Below, piece after piece: positions 23,353-30,966 of a stretch of 36,323 nucleotides of DNA. Numbering within the stretch: the first letter of the stretch is position 1; every line of letters begins with the position of its first letter. The DNA lies in NCBI GenBank assembly GCA_902788645.1, contig CADAKW010000011.1, positions 1-36,323 on the forward strand, in the 5' to 3' direction. The notes under the pieces are model-generated. The model made no database searches, was not told the origin of the DNA, and worked only from the letters and a program-made list of their open reading frames with translations. Both the position numbers and the translations under genes were made by a program. Origin of the DNA: an uncultured Lachnospiraceae bacterium. GTDB taxonomy: Bacteria > Bacillota > Clostridia > Lachnospirales > Lachnospiraceae.

Positions 23353-25146
23353 ATGGAAAATGATGAAAAGCTGGATTCGGAATTTCGCTTTGCTCTGGAT
23401 CTCCCGGAGCAGGAGAGGGAGCAGAGCGGTACATTAAATACAGGATACGATGAAAAGACGGCGACCTGGCGGGTGATCGTGAGGTATTACGGAGATCTGT
23501 ATGAGGTGGAACGCCAGCTGCCGGGTGTACAGGTAATCCCGCTTTATCACCAATACGGGATCGTACGTGTTCAGGAGGAGCAGCTGGAGGCATTGGCGGC
23601 ACTGCCGCAGATACAATATATGGAAAAGCCCAAGGAGGTCAACTTTTCTCTGGATACAGGGAGAGGGGCCTCCTGTATTAATTCTGTGCAGGGAAATATA
23701 AATGCAGATCAAGAGTATCAGACAGGAGATTTAAGAAAGGGTCTGACCGGCAGAGGGGTGATCGTTGGCGTGGCGGATTCCGGTATTGATCTGACTCATC
23801 CTGCTTTTCGCAATCCGGATGGTACGACACGCATTCTGGCATTATGGGATCAGGGTGGAATCCCGGAACCGGCTTTGGGGCTGGAAGCTCCGGAAAGATA
23901 CCGTCAGGGAGTGGAGTGGACAAAGGAGCAGATTGATCAGGTTCTTTTGGGAGAAAGGGAAGATATTTCTCTTCCGCAAGATACAGGTTCCGGTCATGGT
24001 ACTGCAGTAACGGGCGTGGCAGCGGGAAACGGCGCCGGATCCACGGGGCGTCGTTTCCGGGGGATTGCCATAGAAAGCCCGATCATTTTTGTGAAGCTTA
24101 GTACCGGTGGAGAAGGCTTTTCCAGAACCACGGAGGTGATGGAGGCGCTGGACTATATGGTACGGAAGGCGGAAGCTATGGGAATGCCGGTTTCCATAAA
24201 TGTAAGCTATGGCAATAATAATGGTGCTCATGACGGCAGTAGTTTGTTTGAGGGATATATCACAGAACTGGCAGGAGTCTGGAAAAGTGTCATATCCATT
24301 GCGGCGGGCAATGAGGGGGATGCCAGGCATCATGCCAGGGTACGTTTGGAGAATGAACCTTGGCGGGTGCGGTTCGCGATCGGAGCAGGAGAGAGGAGCC
24401 TGAGTTTGCAGTTGTGGAAGCAATATGTTGATGATTTTACCATTTTTTTGGAGGCTCCGGACGGAACAAGAGTATTGATTGAAGAGACAAGGGAAGTAAG
24501 AAGGTATGAGCTGCAAGGGACCTCTGTTTATGTGTATTATGGAGAGCCGACGCCGGCACAGATCACACAGGAGATTTATATGGAGTGGCTGCCACCGGAA
24601 AGACAGGGAGGAAACTTGCAGGAAGGAGTATGGAGTCTGTGGCTGATCCCGGAGAAGATTATCGGAGGCGTTGTGGAGCTGTGGCTTCCTACCACGGAGC
24701 TTATCGGACTTTCAACCGGTTTTTTGGAGCCGGAGCCGGATACAACCCTTACCATACCGGCCACAGCTGACGGCGTGGTGACGGTGGGGGCATATCAGGT
24801 GTCTGGTGATGTGGTTGCCTCATTTTCAGGACGGGGAGATACGGCAGACGGAAGGAAGTCGCCGACAATTGTGGCACCGGGAGTAGATGTGGTCACTGCC
24901 GCACCCGGTGGCCGGTATACGGCACGGACCGGAACATCGATCGCAGCTCCTTTTGTGACAGGGTCAGCGGCATTAATGATGGAATGGGGGATTGTGCAGG
25001 GCAATGATCCCTATTTGTACGGGGAGAAGTTAAAGGCGTATCTGATGAAGGGAGCAAGAATGCTTCCGGGACAGGAGAGTGTACCGGACAAAAAAGCAGG
25101 CTGGGGAGCATTATGTCTCGCAGCCAGCCTGCCAAAGTGGTCATAG
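23353..25146 (+). CDS. S8-family subtilisin-like serine protease (Csp-like)
   Basis: 597 residues with an intact triad: VGVADSGIDLTHPAF (D142), GSGHGTAVTGVAAGNG (H215) and RTGTSIAAPFVTG (S529). The oxyanion region reads SIAAGNEGD. About 300 residues separate His and Ser, including a jelly-roll-like insert (residues about 345-470) as in the clostridial CspA/B/C germination proteases and their gut relatives. The N-terminal 100 residues look like an inhibitor-type prodomain, with VRYYGDLYEVERQLPGVQVI. No signal peptide is seen, so it acts in the cytoplasm, the spore compartment or by a non-classical route. I place the start at ATG 23353 (AAGGAA upstream), because the upstream open frame crosses the glmS terminator. 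It converges on hemB, stops five bases apart. Confidence 0.9.
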   Translation: MENDEKLDSEFRFALDLPEQEREQSGTLNTGYDEKTATWRVIVRYYGDLYEVERQLPGVQVIPLYHQYGIVRVQEEQLEALAALPQIQYMEKPKEVNFSLDTGRGASCINSVQGNINADQEYQTGDLRKGLTGRGVIVGVADSGIDLTHPAFRNPDGTTRILALWDQGGIPEPALGLEAPERYRQGVEWTKEQIDQVLLGEREDISLPQDTGSGHGTAVTGVAAGNGAGSTGRRFRGIAIESPIIFVKLSTGGEGFSRTTEVMEALDYMVRKAEAMGMPVSINVSYGNNNGAHDGSSLFEGYITELAGVWKSVISIAAGNEGDARHHARVRLENEPWRVRFAIGAGERSLSLQLWKQYVDDFTIFLEAPDGTRVLIEETREVRRYELQGTSVYVYYGEPTPAQITQEIYMEWLPPERQGGNLQEGVWSLWLIPEKIIGGVVELWLPTTELIGLSTGFLEPEPDTTLTIPATADGVVTVGAYQVSGDVVASFSGRGDTADGRKSPTIVAPGVDVVTAAPGGRYTARTGTSIAAPFVTGSAALMMEWGIVQGNDPYLYGEKLKAYLMKGARMLPGQESVPDKKAGWGALCLAASLPKWS

Positions 25147-25151
25147 TTTCT

Positions 25152-26132
25152 TTATAACAGTCCCTGTTTTATAAAACCTGCCAGTTCCTCTGCAAAATAG
25201 GTGATATAGATATCCGCTCCGGCGCGTTTTGCAGCAATGGCTGTTTCGCAGATGATGGCATCCTCGTCGATCAGTCCCAGACTCGCAGCTCCCTTGATCA
25301 TAGCATATTCTCCGCTGACGCTGTAGGTGGCCATTGGCACGTTTGTCCGGTCCTTGATCTCGCGGATCAGATCACCATAGATCATAGCAGGCTTTACCAT
25401 AATAATGTCTGCACCCTCGTTAATATCGGCAAGAGCCTCTTTTACCGCTTCCCGGCGGTTGTGGTAATCCATCTGATAGGTGCGGCGGTTGCCAAACTGC
25501 GGTGCGGAGTCTGCGGCATCCCGGAAAGGTCCGTAGTAAGCAGAAGCAAACTTGACTGCGTAGGACATGATCGGTGTGTTGATGTGGCCGTGAGCGTCAA
25601 GACACTGGCGGATCGCAGCGATGCGGCCGTCCATCATATCGGAAGGTGCCACCATATCTGCTCCGGCCTCCACCTGAGAGAGGGCAATCTTTGCCAGATA
25701 TTCCAGGGTGGTGTCATTGTCTACGTCATGGTCATGGATAATACCGCAGTGACCGTGGGAAGTATACTCACACATGCAGACATCACCGATCAGGTACATG
25801 TCAGGATAATGCTTTTTTACTGCCCGGAAAGCGCGCTGGACAATGCCATTCTCATCGTACGCCTGACTGCCTGTCTCGTCCTTGTGATCAGGGATACCAA
25901 ACAGCATGATCTTGTTGACTCCGGCATCCAGAAGCTGTTCCAGCTTCTCCCCCATACGGTCTACTGTGTAGCGGTTCTGACCGTACATGGATGGGATTTC
26001 TTCGATTTTGTTTTGCCCGTCCATGACAAACATGGGATATACCAGATCGGAGATATCCATATGTGTTTCCTGTACCATTTTGCGGAGACGTTCGTCGGTA
26101 CGGAGTCTCCGGCCTCTCATAAATTCTGTCAT
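25152..26132 (-). CDS. hemB: Porphobilinogen synthase (delta-aminolevulinic acid dehydratase)
   Basis: 326 residues. It condenses two 5-aminolevulinate molecules to porphobilinogen for tetrapyrroles; in an anaerobe with no other heme gene nearby, cobalamin or siroheme is the likely end product. The zinc site is DVCMCEYTSHGHCG with C119, C121 and C129. The two Schiff-base lysines are K194 (YAVKFASAYYGPFR) and K247 (IIMVKPAMIYGD). The start has AAAGAGG upstream on the minus strand. It stands alone, without other tetrapyrrole genes in the window. Length is normal. Confidence 0.97.
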   Translation of the reverse strand: MTEFMRGRRLRTDERLRKMVQETHMDISDLVYPMFVMDGQNKIEEIPSMYGQNRYTVDRMGEKLEQLLDAGVNKIMLFGIPDHKDETGSQAYDENGIVQRAFRAVKKHYPDMYLIGDVCMCEYTSHGHCGIIHDHDVDNDTTLEYLAKIALSQVEAGADMVAPSDMMDGRIAAIRQCLDAHGHINTPIMSYAVKFASAYYGPFRDAADSAPQFGNRRTYQMDYHNRREAVKEALADINEGADIIMVKPAMIYGDLIREIKDRTNVPMATYSVSGEYAMIKGAASLGLIDEDAIICETAIAAKRAGADIYITYFAEELAGFIKQGLL

Positions 26133-26230
26133 TGTAATTATGCCTCTTTTCCTAATTTAATAAAAAGAGCAAAAATCAGCGTTTTGCCCTTGATTCACAC
26201 TGTGTTACGGGTATTTTCCCATACATTGAG

Positions 26231-26268
26231 AAAGCATGCTTTCCTATGAAGGGAAAACATGCTTTTTT
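26231..26268. terminator. Hairpin at the 3' end of the DtxR-like gene
   Basis: AAAGCATG (26231-26238) pairs with CATGCTTT (26258-26265), with an inner TTTCC/GGAAA extension and one C-A interruption. The T-run follows on the plus strand. It overlaps the last codons and stop of the minus-strand regulator. It could stop transcription in either direction between hemB and the regulator, although the minus strand lacks a good U-tract. Confidence 0.45.
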
Positions 26269-26609
26269 AATGCTTCAAAGCTTTCTTTACTGATAACATG
26301 TTCCATGCGGCATGCATCCTCGGTAGCAATCTCCTCCGGAACTCCAAGCTTTATGAGCCAGCTTGATATAAGCTGATGTCTTTCGTAGATCATCTCCGCG
26401 ATTTCACGACCTGAGTCTGTTAAATATATGTATCCGGCATCTGTCACAGTGATGTGCTGCTTCTGACGAAGATTTTTCATTGCAATGCTGACGCTTGACT
26501 TCTTGAAACCAAGCTCTGTAGCAACATCAACAGATCGAACAACCGGAAGTCGTTTGCTGAGAACCAGGATCGTTTCCAGATAATTCTCAGCAGATTCGGT
26601 ATTTGCCAT
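26244..26609 (-). CDS. DtxR/MntR-family metal-dependent transcriptional regulator
   Basis: 121 residues. A winged-helix domain fills residues 1-65: VRSVDVATELGFKKSSVSIA, then NLRQKQHITVTDAGYIYLT. The metal-binding and dimer domain follows with ERHQL (H78) and EDACRMEHVIS, giving C100, E103 and H104. The Cys-Glu-His pattern resembles the iron-type DtxR site more than MntR, which has Glu in place of Cys. No SH3-like third domain. ATG 26609 has GGAGG nine bases upstream; a longer frame from 26630 lacks it. It is divergent to the Fur-like gene, and the two share a 236-bp control region. Confidence 0.85.
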   Translation of the reverse strand: MANTESAENYLETILVLSKRLPVVRSVDVATELGFKKSSVSIAMKNLRQKQHITVTDAGYIYLTDSGREIAEMIYERHQLISSWLIKLGVPEEIATEDACRMEHVISKESFEALKKHVFPS

Positions 26610-26722
26610 AAATATTTTCCTCCATACCATTTAATCCGTCCGAAATCCCGAACGTAACTTCATATGAAATTAGTATAACACTTTTAATTTAAGAAAACAA
26701 GAAAAGAAAATGAAAAAAGTTC

Positions 26723-26755
26723 TTGACATCTAATATGTGTTAGCGTATACTAACC
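26723..26755 (+). promoter_or_regulatory. Consensus promoter with embedded dyad, Fur-like gene
   Basis: TTGACA (26723-26728) and TATACT (26746-26751) are exactly 17 bases apart. GTTAG-CGTATA-CTAAC (26740-26755) is a perfect inverted repeat covering the -10 box and resembles the half sites of DtxR-type operators, though with a wider spacer. A second AT-rich element around 26766-26786 (GATAGATAAGTCATTCTCA) looks like a degenerate Fur box. Autoregulation or cross-regulation by the two adjacent metal regulators is likely. Confidence 0.6.
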
Positions 26756-26845
26756 AATGTAAGTGATAGATAAGTCATTCTCATTTACAAAATGAAAGAA
26801 GCGATTTACTCGAGAGAGTGATTTCCATTGGGGAGGTTTTTCTAA

Positions 26846-27298
26846 ATGATGCAGAAGGATTTGATCATTCAAAAGTTAAGAGAACAGGGCTGTCGCATTA
26901 CCAAGCAGCGTTTGATGATCTTAGATATCATTCTGCAGGAGGATTGCTCCTGCTGTAAGGAAATTTACTATAAGGCATCAAAGCTGGATCATAAGATCGG
27001 CTCCGCCACGGTGTATCGCATGATCAATACACTGGAGGAGATCGGAGCAATCAGTAGAAAAAACATGTATAAGGTTTCCTGTTCTATGGATTGTGCAGCA
27101 GACTGTGGTCATGCATGTACGATTGAGTTAGAGGATGGTTCCAAGCTGCAGTTTTCTGAGCAGAAGATGAGTCAGATCATCCAGTCAGGTCTGGCTGCCT
27201 GCGGATATGCAGTGGAACACAGCGTAAAGGGCTTTACCAAAGGGGCGGTATGTCACCATGATGAGCTTACGCTGAAAGAAAGTGTAGGTCTTTTATAA
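26846..27298 (+). CDS. Fur-family metalloregulator with unusual Cys cluster
   Basis: 150 residues. The winged helix is typical of Fur/PerR/Zur: REQGCRITKQRLMILDIIL, CKEIYYKASK and IGSATVYRMINTLEEIGAI. The dimer and metal half is not typical: in place of the His-rich HHH...CxxCG segment stands SCSMDCAADCGHAC with C79, C83, C87 and C91 spaced every four residues, and CSCC occurs at 34-37. The C-terminus keeps AVCHHDE. GGGGAGG precedes ATG 26846, with a second ATG directly behind. Target metal or signal is unknown. It has its own terminator and a strong promoter with a dyad, and lies divergent to the DtxR-like gene. Confidence 0.88.
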   Translation: MMQKDLIIQKLREQGCRITKQRLMILDIILQEDCSCCKEIYYKASKLDHKIGSATVYRMINTLEEIGAISRKNMYKVSCSMDCAADCGHACTIELEDGSKLQFSEQKMSQIIQSGLAACGYAVEHSVKGFTKGAVCHHDELTLKESVGLL

Positions 27299-27344
27299 GG
27301 CTCTGTCAATGAATACGCTTACAAGAACATATAACATATGCCAA

Positions 27345-27384
27345 GGGGCAGAGAAATTATTTGATTTCTCTGCCCCCTCCTTTT
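27345..27384 (+). terminator. Terminator of the Fur-like gene
   Basis: GGGGCAGAGAAAT (27345-27357) and ATTTCTCTGCCCC (27364-27376) form a perfect 13-bp stem with a 6-base loop, followed by CTCCTTTT. It is G/C-rich at the base and should terminate strongly. Confidence 0.8.
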
Positions 27385-27389
27385 ATAAT
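27361..27389 (+). promoter_or_regulatory. Promoter of the SpoU methyltransferase gene, inside the terminator
   Basis: TTGATT (27361-27366) and TATAAT (27384-27389) are 17 bases apart. The -35 box lies in the loop and right arm of the preceding terminator stem, so both signals share the same DNA. Confidence 0.6.
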
Positions 27390-27420
27390 GTAATAAGTAT
27401 ATATCATAATGGAGGCAATG

Positions 27421-28239
27421 ATGATCACCAGTGAAAATAATGCAAAATTAAAGGAAATGATAAAGCTGCAGAAAAATGCCAGACACCGCAAAAAAGAAGG
27501 TTTGTTTGTGGCGGAGGGGATCAAGCTGGTACAGGAAGCAGCAAGATATGGAAAGCTCCGGCAGGTGCTGATCAGGGAAAGTCTGTGGCTTGACAGATGG
27601 CAGGAAAAACCGGAAAGTGAGATTGCAGAGGAGTTTTCGGGGGAGAACAGGCGCGTAGGGGTGGATGTCGTGCCGGATGATCTGTTTGATCTGGCGGCAG
27701 ATACCGTGACACCGCAGGGGATACTGGGGATGGTGGATATGCCGTCCTATTCTCAGGAAGAGATCCTTAACAGTCCGGCGGGATTATATCTGCTGTTGGA
27801 TGATCTGAGAGATCCGGGAAATCTGGGAACCATGATCCGTACTTCGGAGGCTGCGGGAGTGGCAGGAGTGATCATGAGCAAGGGAACCGTGGATCTTTTT
27901 AATCCTAAGGTGGTCCGTGCCACTATGGGAGCAATTTTCCGTGTTCCATTCTTATATGTAGAGAGTCTGCCGGAAACGATCCGGCAGATGAAGCAAAAAA
28001 ACATTTCAGTATATGGAACGATCCTGGAGGAGAGCAGGGTTTATGATGATCCGGATTATACGAAGCCATCCGGAATCGTTGTGGGCAATGAAGCCAATGG
28101 GATCAGTAAGGAGGTACGGGAAAGTCTCAGCGGAAGGATCCACATTCCCATGGAGGGCAGCGTGGAGTCGTTAAATGCTGCTGTGGCGGCAGCGATAGTG
28201 CTTTATGAGGCGTCCAGACAGAGAAGAAAAACGGACTAA
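27421..28239 (+). CDS. TrmH/SpoU-family RNA 2'-O-ribose methyltransferase
   Basis: 272 residues, a SPOUT knot methyltransferase using S-adenosylmethionine on rRNA or tRNA. The N-terminal MITSENNAKLKEMIKLQKN and RKKEGLFVAEGIKLV form the small RNA-binding domain. The three SPOUT motifs are LLLDDLRDPGNLGTMIRTSE, SGIVVGNEANGIS and IPMEGSVESLNAAVAAAIV. The Asn in DPGNLGT and the Glu of GNEANG are the usual catalytic-site residues. Of three in-frame ATGs (27409, 27418, 27421), the last has GGAGG five bases upstream; the first overlaps the site itself. Exact target nucleotide unknown. Confidence 0.9.
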   Translation: MITSENNAKLKEMIKLQKNARHRKKEGLFVAEGIKLVQEAARYGKLRQVLIRESLWLDRWQEKPESEIAEEFSGENRRVGVDVVPDDLFDLAADTVTPQGILGMVDMPSYSQEEILNSPAGLYLLLDDLRDPGNLGTMIRTSEAAGVAGVIMSKGTVDLFNPKVVRATMGAIFRVPFLYVESLPETIRQMKQKNISVYGTILEESRVYDDPDYTKPSGIVVGNEANGISKEVRESLSGRIHIPMEGSVESLNAAVAAAIVLYEASRQRRKTD

Positions 28240-28245
28240 GGTATA

Positions 28246-28274
28246 TTGCTATTTTGGTGGAAATATGCTATATT
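28246..28274 (+). promoter_or_regulatory. Candidate promoter of the nfeD-SPFH pair
   Basis: TTGCTA (28246-28251) and TATATT (28269-28274) are 17 bases apart, giving a start near 28281, about 30 bases before the nfeD ATG. Confidence 0.45.
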
Positions 28275-28312
28275 CATACAAATAAGTAGTATACACCAAG
28301 GGAGGTGTTTTC

Positions 28313-28828
28313 ATGAGCGGTTTATCGGGGATTTTTACATTTCGGTTACAGGAATTGTTTCAGTCGCTCTTTCGTACCGATGACAATTACATTTTTTTCT
28401 GGCTGATCGCATTGGTGGCGTTTCTGATCATTGAGATCATTACGCTGGGACTGACGACCATATGGTTCGCGGCCGGATCGCTGATCAGTTTTATCGTGGC
28501 GTGGCTGGGGCTGCCCTTGGGGGTACAGCTTGTTTTATTTTTTGTTGTATCATTTGTATTATTGATCTTTACCAGACCAGTTGTTCAGAAACGGCTGAAC
28601 GGTTCCAGGGTAAGGACCAATGTCAACAGTATGATCGGGAAAGAGGGAAAGGTGACCGAGTCGATCGATAATTTCAACGAGACCGGACAGATCATAGTTG
28701 ACGGGATGGAGTGGACTGCCAGAGCGGCAGATGAAAAGAAAAGGATTCAGGCTGGCCGGAAGGTTGTGATACAGGAGATACGGGGAGTCAAAGCAATCGT
28801 AGTTCCGGTGTCCGATGAGATGGAATAG
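28313..28828 (+). CDS. NfeD-family membrane protein
   Basis: 171 residues. Three hydrophobic helices at about 27-48 (FFWLIALVAFLIIEIITLGL), 49-67 and 69-89 are followed by a soluble OB-fold domain (about 100-168: MIGKEGKVTESIDN, GQIIVDGMEWTARA and RIQAGRKVVIQEIRG). NfeD proteins form membrane complexes with SPFH/stomatin-like proteins, and one is encoded directly downstream, which supports the assignment. This is the short form without the N-terminal ClpP-like protease. GGAGGT lies upstream of the ATG. The two likely act in membrane microdomain organisation or quality control. Confidence 0.92.
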   Translation: MSGLSGIFTFRLQELFQSLFRTDDNYIFFWLIALVAFLIIEIITLGLTTIWFAAGSLISFIVAWLGLPLGVQLVLFFVVSFVLLIFTRPVVQKRLNGSRVRTNVNSMIGKEGKVTESIDNFNETGQIIVDGMEWTARAADEKKRIQAGRKVVIQEIRGVKAIVVPVSDEME

Positions 28829-28908
28829 ACTGCATTATCGGTAGATTCGTTCATCGCATTCCGGGCAGATCAATCAGCATATTTATAAAGGAAAGGAATC
28901 AATCAAAC

Positions 28909-29838
28909 ATGGAATTAGCAGTTATTATTTTACTTGTTATTGTAGCAGTTGTTGCAGTATCCTGCATTCACATTGTACCGCAGGCGAAGGCATATGTGGT
29001 AGAGCGTCTGGGAGGCTACCAGAGCACATGGGATGTAGGACTTCATTTCAAAGTGCCGTTTATTGACCGTATTGCCAGAAAGGTAAGTCTGAAGGAGCAG
29101 GTGCTGGATTTTCCGCCACAGCCGGTGATCACCAAGGATAACGTTACTATGAGGATCGATACCCTGATCTTTTTCCAGATTACCGATCCGAAGCTTTACA
29201 CATACGGTGTAGAGAATCCTATCATGGCCATTGAGAACCTGACAGCAACTACACTTCGTAATATTATTGGTGAGCTTGATCTCGATGAGACGTTGACATC
29301 CCGTGAGATCATTAATACAAAGATGAGATCCTCTCTGGATACTGCGACAGATCCATGGGGTATTAAGGTAAACCGTGTTGAGCTGAAGAACATCATTCCA
29401 CCACAGCCGATCCAGGAGGCAATGGAGAAGCAGATGAAGGCAGAGCGTGAGAAGCGTGAGGCAATCCTGATCGCACAGGGTGAGAAGCAGTCAGCGATCA
29501 CCGTGGCAGAAGGTCATAAGGAGTCTGCTATTCTGGAGGCAGAGGCAGAGAAGCAGGCAGCAATCCTGCATGCGGAGGCACAGAAGGAAGCAACGATCCG
29601 TGAGGCCGAGGGTCAGGCACAGGCGATCCTGGCAGTGCAGAAGGCGAATGCCGATGGTATCCGTATGCTGAATGAGGCTTGTGCATCGAAGGAAGTTATC
29701 GAGCTTAAGAGCTTGGAGGCATTTGCGAAAGCAGCAGATGGAAAGGCGACCAAGATCATTATTCCATCAGAGATACAGGGACTTGCAGGAATGGTTAGTT
29801 CCGTGACAGAAATTGCTAAATCTTCCGGAGATAAATAA
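28909..29838 (+). CDS. SPFH-domain (stomatin/prohibitin-like) membrane protein
   Basis: 309 residues. One N-terminal membrane helix (AVIILLVIVAVVAVSCI, residues 3-19) is followed by the SPFH/Band 7 domain: VPQAKAYVVERLGGYQSTWD, then VITKDNVTMRIDTLIFFQIT and DLDETLTSREIINTK. A long Ala/Glu/Lys coiled coil covers about 170-245 (EKQAAILHAEAQKEATIREA), and the tail is short and hydrophobic. It resembles QmcA and other bacterial stomatins, which oligomerise into large membrane rings. It is paired with NfeD 80 bases upstream and followed by a terminator. No catalytic function is expected. Confidence 0.93.
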   Translation: MELAVIILLVIVAVVAVSCIHIVPQAKAYVVERLGGYQSTWDVGLHFKVPFIDRIARKVSLKEQVLDFPPQPVITKDNVTMRIDTLIFFQITDPKLYTYGVENPIMAIENLTATTLRNIIGELDLDETLTSREIINTKMRSSLDTATDPWGIKVNRVELKNIIPPQPIQEAMEKQMKAEREKREAILIAQGEKQSAITVAEGHKESAILEAEAEKQAAILHAEAQKEATIREAEGQAQAILAVQKANADGIRMLNEACASKEVIELKSLEAFAKAADGKATKIIIPSEIQGLAGMVSSVTEIAKSSGDK

Positions 29839-29860
29839 TTATATTTTATTTGAAGAGATT

Positions 29861-29895
29861 AATTTCCTGCACAGCTCCTGCTGGCAGGAAATTTT
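29861..29895 (+). terminator. Terminator after the SPFH gene
   Basis: AATTTCCTGC (29861-29870) and GCAGGAAATT (29884-29893) form a perfect 10-bp stem with a 13-base loop. The following T-run is short, so strength is uncertain. Confidence 0.6.
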
Positions 29896-29951
29896 CCATT
29901 TAATATGAATTATTCGTAAGGATAAATAATAGAGAAAGGCAGGAAATGATC

Positions 29952-30950
29952 ATGAATTTAGTAGGTAAGAACTTTTTGACATTAAAGGATTTTTCTCCGG
30001 AGGAGATTACATATCTGCTGGAGTTGTCCGCAGAGTTAAAGGACAAAAAGAAAAAGGGCATCCCGGTGAATCATTACGTGGGGAAAAATGTTGCTTTGAT
30101 CTTTGAAAAGACGAGTACCAGAACAAGATGCTCTTTTGAAGTGGCGGCTCACGACATGGGGATGGGTGTGACATATCTTGATCCACAGGGTTCACAGATC
30201 GGTAAGAAGGAAAGTATTAAGGATACCGCCCGTGTGCTTGGCAGAATGTTTGACGGTATTGAGTATCGTGGATTTGAGCAGAGTATTGTGGAGGAGCTGG
30301 CAAAATATGCCGGAGTACCTGTATGGAATGGTCTGACTAATGAGTACCATCCGACCCAGATGCTGGCGGATCTCCTGACGATCCGGGAGCATCTGGGCAG
30401 ATTGAAGGGGGTGAAGCTGGTATATATGGGAGATGCCCGTTATAATATGGGTAATTCCCTGATGATCGCCTGTTCGAAGATGGGTATGCATTTTGTAGCA
30501 TGTACCACAAAGGATTATTTTCCAAATGAGGAGCTGGTGGCACAGTGCCGTGAGTATGCGAAGAAGTCCGGTGGTTCTGTGACATTGACAGAGGATGTGG
30601 AGAGTGGCACGAAGGGTGCGGATGTGCTTTATACAGATGTATGGGTTTCCATGGGTGAGCCGGAGGAAGTATGGGCAGAGCGTATCAAGGCTCTTTCTCC
30701 ATATCAGATCAATAAAAAGGTGATGGAAAATGCGGGTCCACAGGCAATCTTTATGCATTGCCTTCCTGCGTTTCATGATCTGGAGACAGGGATTGGCAGA
30801 CAGGTTTATGAGAAGTTTGGCATGAGCGAGCTTGAGGTGACGGACGAAGTGTTTGAGTCAGAGGCTTCTGTTGTATTTGATGAAGCAGAGAACCGTATGC
30901 ACACCATCAAGGCGGTTATGGTGGCAACATTGGAGCCGACAACAAAATAA
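29952..30950 (+). CDS. argF: Ornithine carbamoyltransferase
   Basis: 332 residues. It joins carbamoyl phosphate and ornithine to citrulline. The carbamoyl-phosphate loop is [12 protein letters not shown] (S55 to R59), HPTQ stands at 133-136 within [15 protein letters not shown], and [10 protein letters not shown] supplies C270. [14 protein letters not shown] has the ornithine-type SMG motif in the slot where aspartate transcarbamoylases differ. Start at ATG 29952 is favoured, since AGGAA lies six bases upstream, while ATG 29946 would touch it. With no other arginine gene nearby, biosynthetic (argF) versus catabolic (arcB) use cannot be decided; the symbol is tentative. It leads the birA-coaX-dusB run. 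Confidence 0.93.
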   Translation: MNLVGKNFLTLKDFSPEEITYLLELSAELKDKKKKGIPVNHYVGKNVALIFEKTSTRTRCSFEVAAHDMGMGVTYLDPQGSQIGKKESIKDTARVLGRMFDGIEYRGFEQSIVEELAKYAGVPVWNGLTNEYHPTQMLADLLTIREHLGRLKGVKLVYMGDARYNMGNSLMIACSKMGMHFVACTTKDYFPNEELVAQCREYAKKSGGSVTLTEDVESGTKGADVLYTDVWVSMGEPEEVWAERIKALSPYQINKKVMENAGPQAIFMHCLPAFHDLETGIGRQVYEKFGMSELEVTDEVFESEASVVFDEAENRMHTIKAVMVATLEPTTK

Positions 30951-30966
30951 AAATGGAGTGATTTTT

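Noticed and set aside
30853..30966. Upstream extension of birA into the carbamoyltransferase gene
   Set aside because: The overlapping part is a shadow of the upstream gene; TTG 30967 with GGAG eight bases ahead fits the HTH start of BirA.
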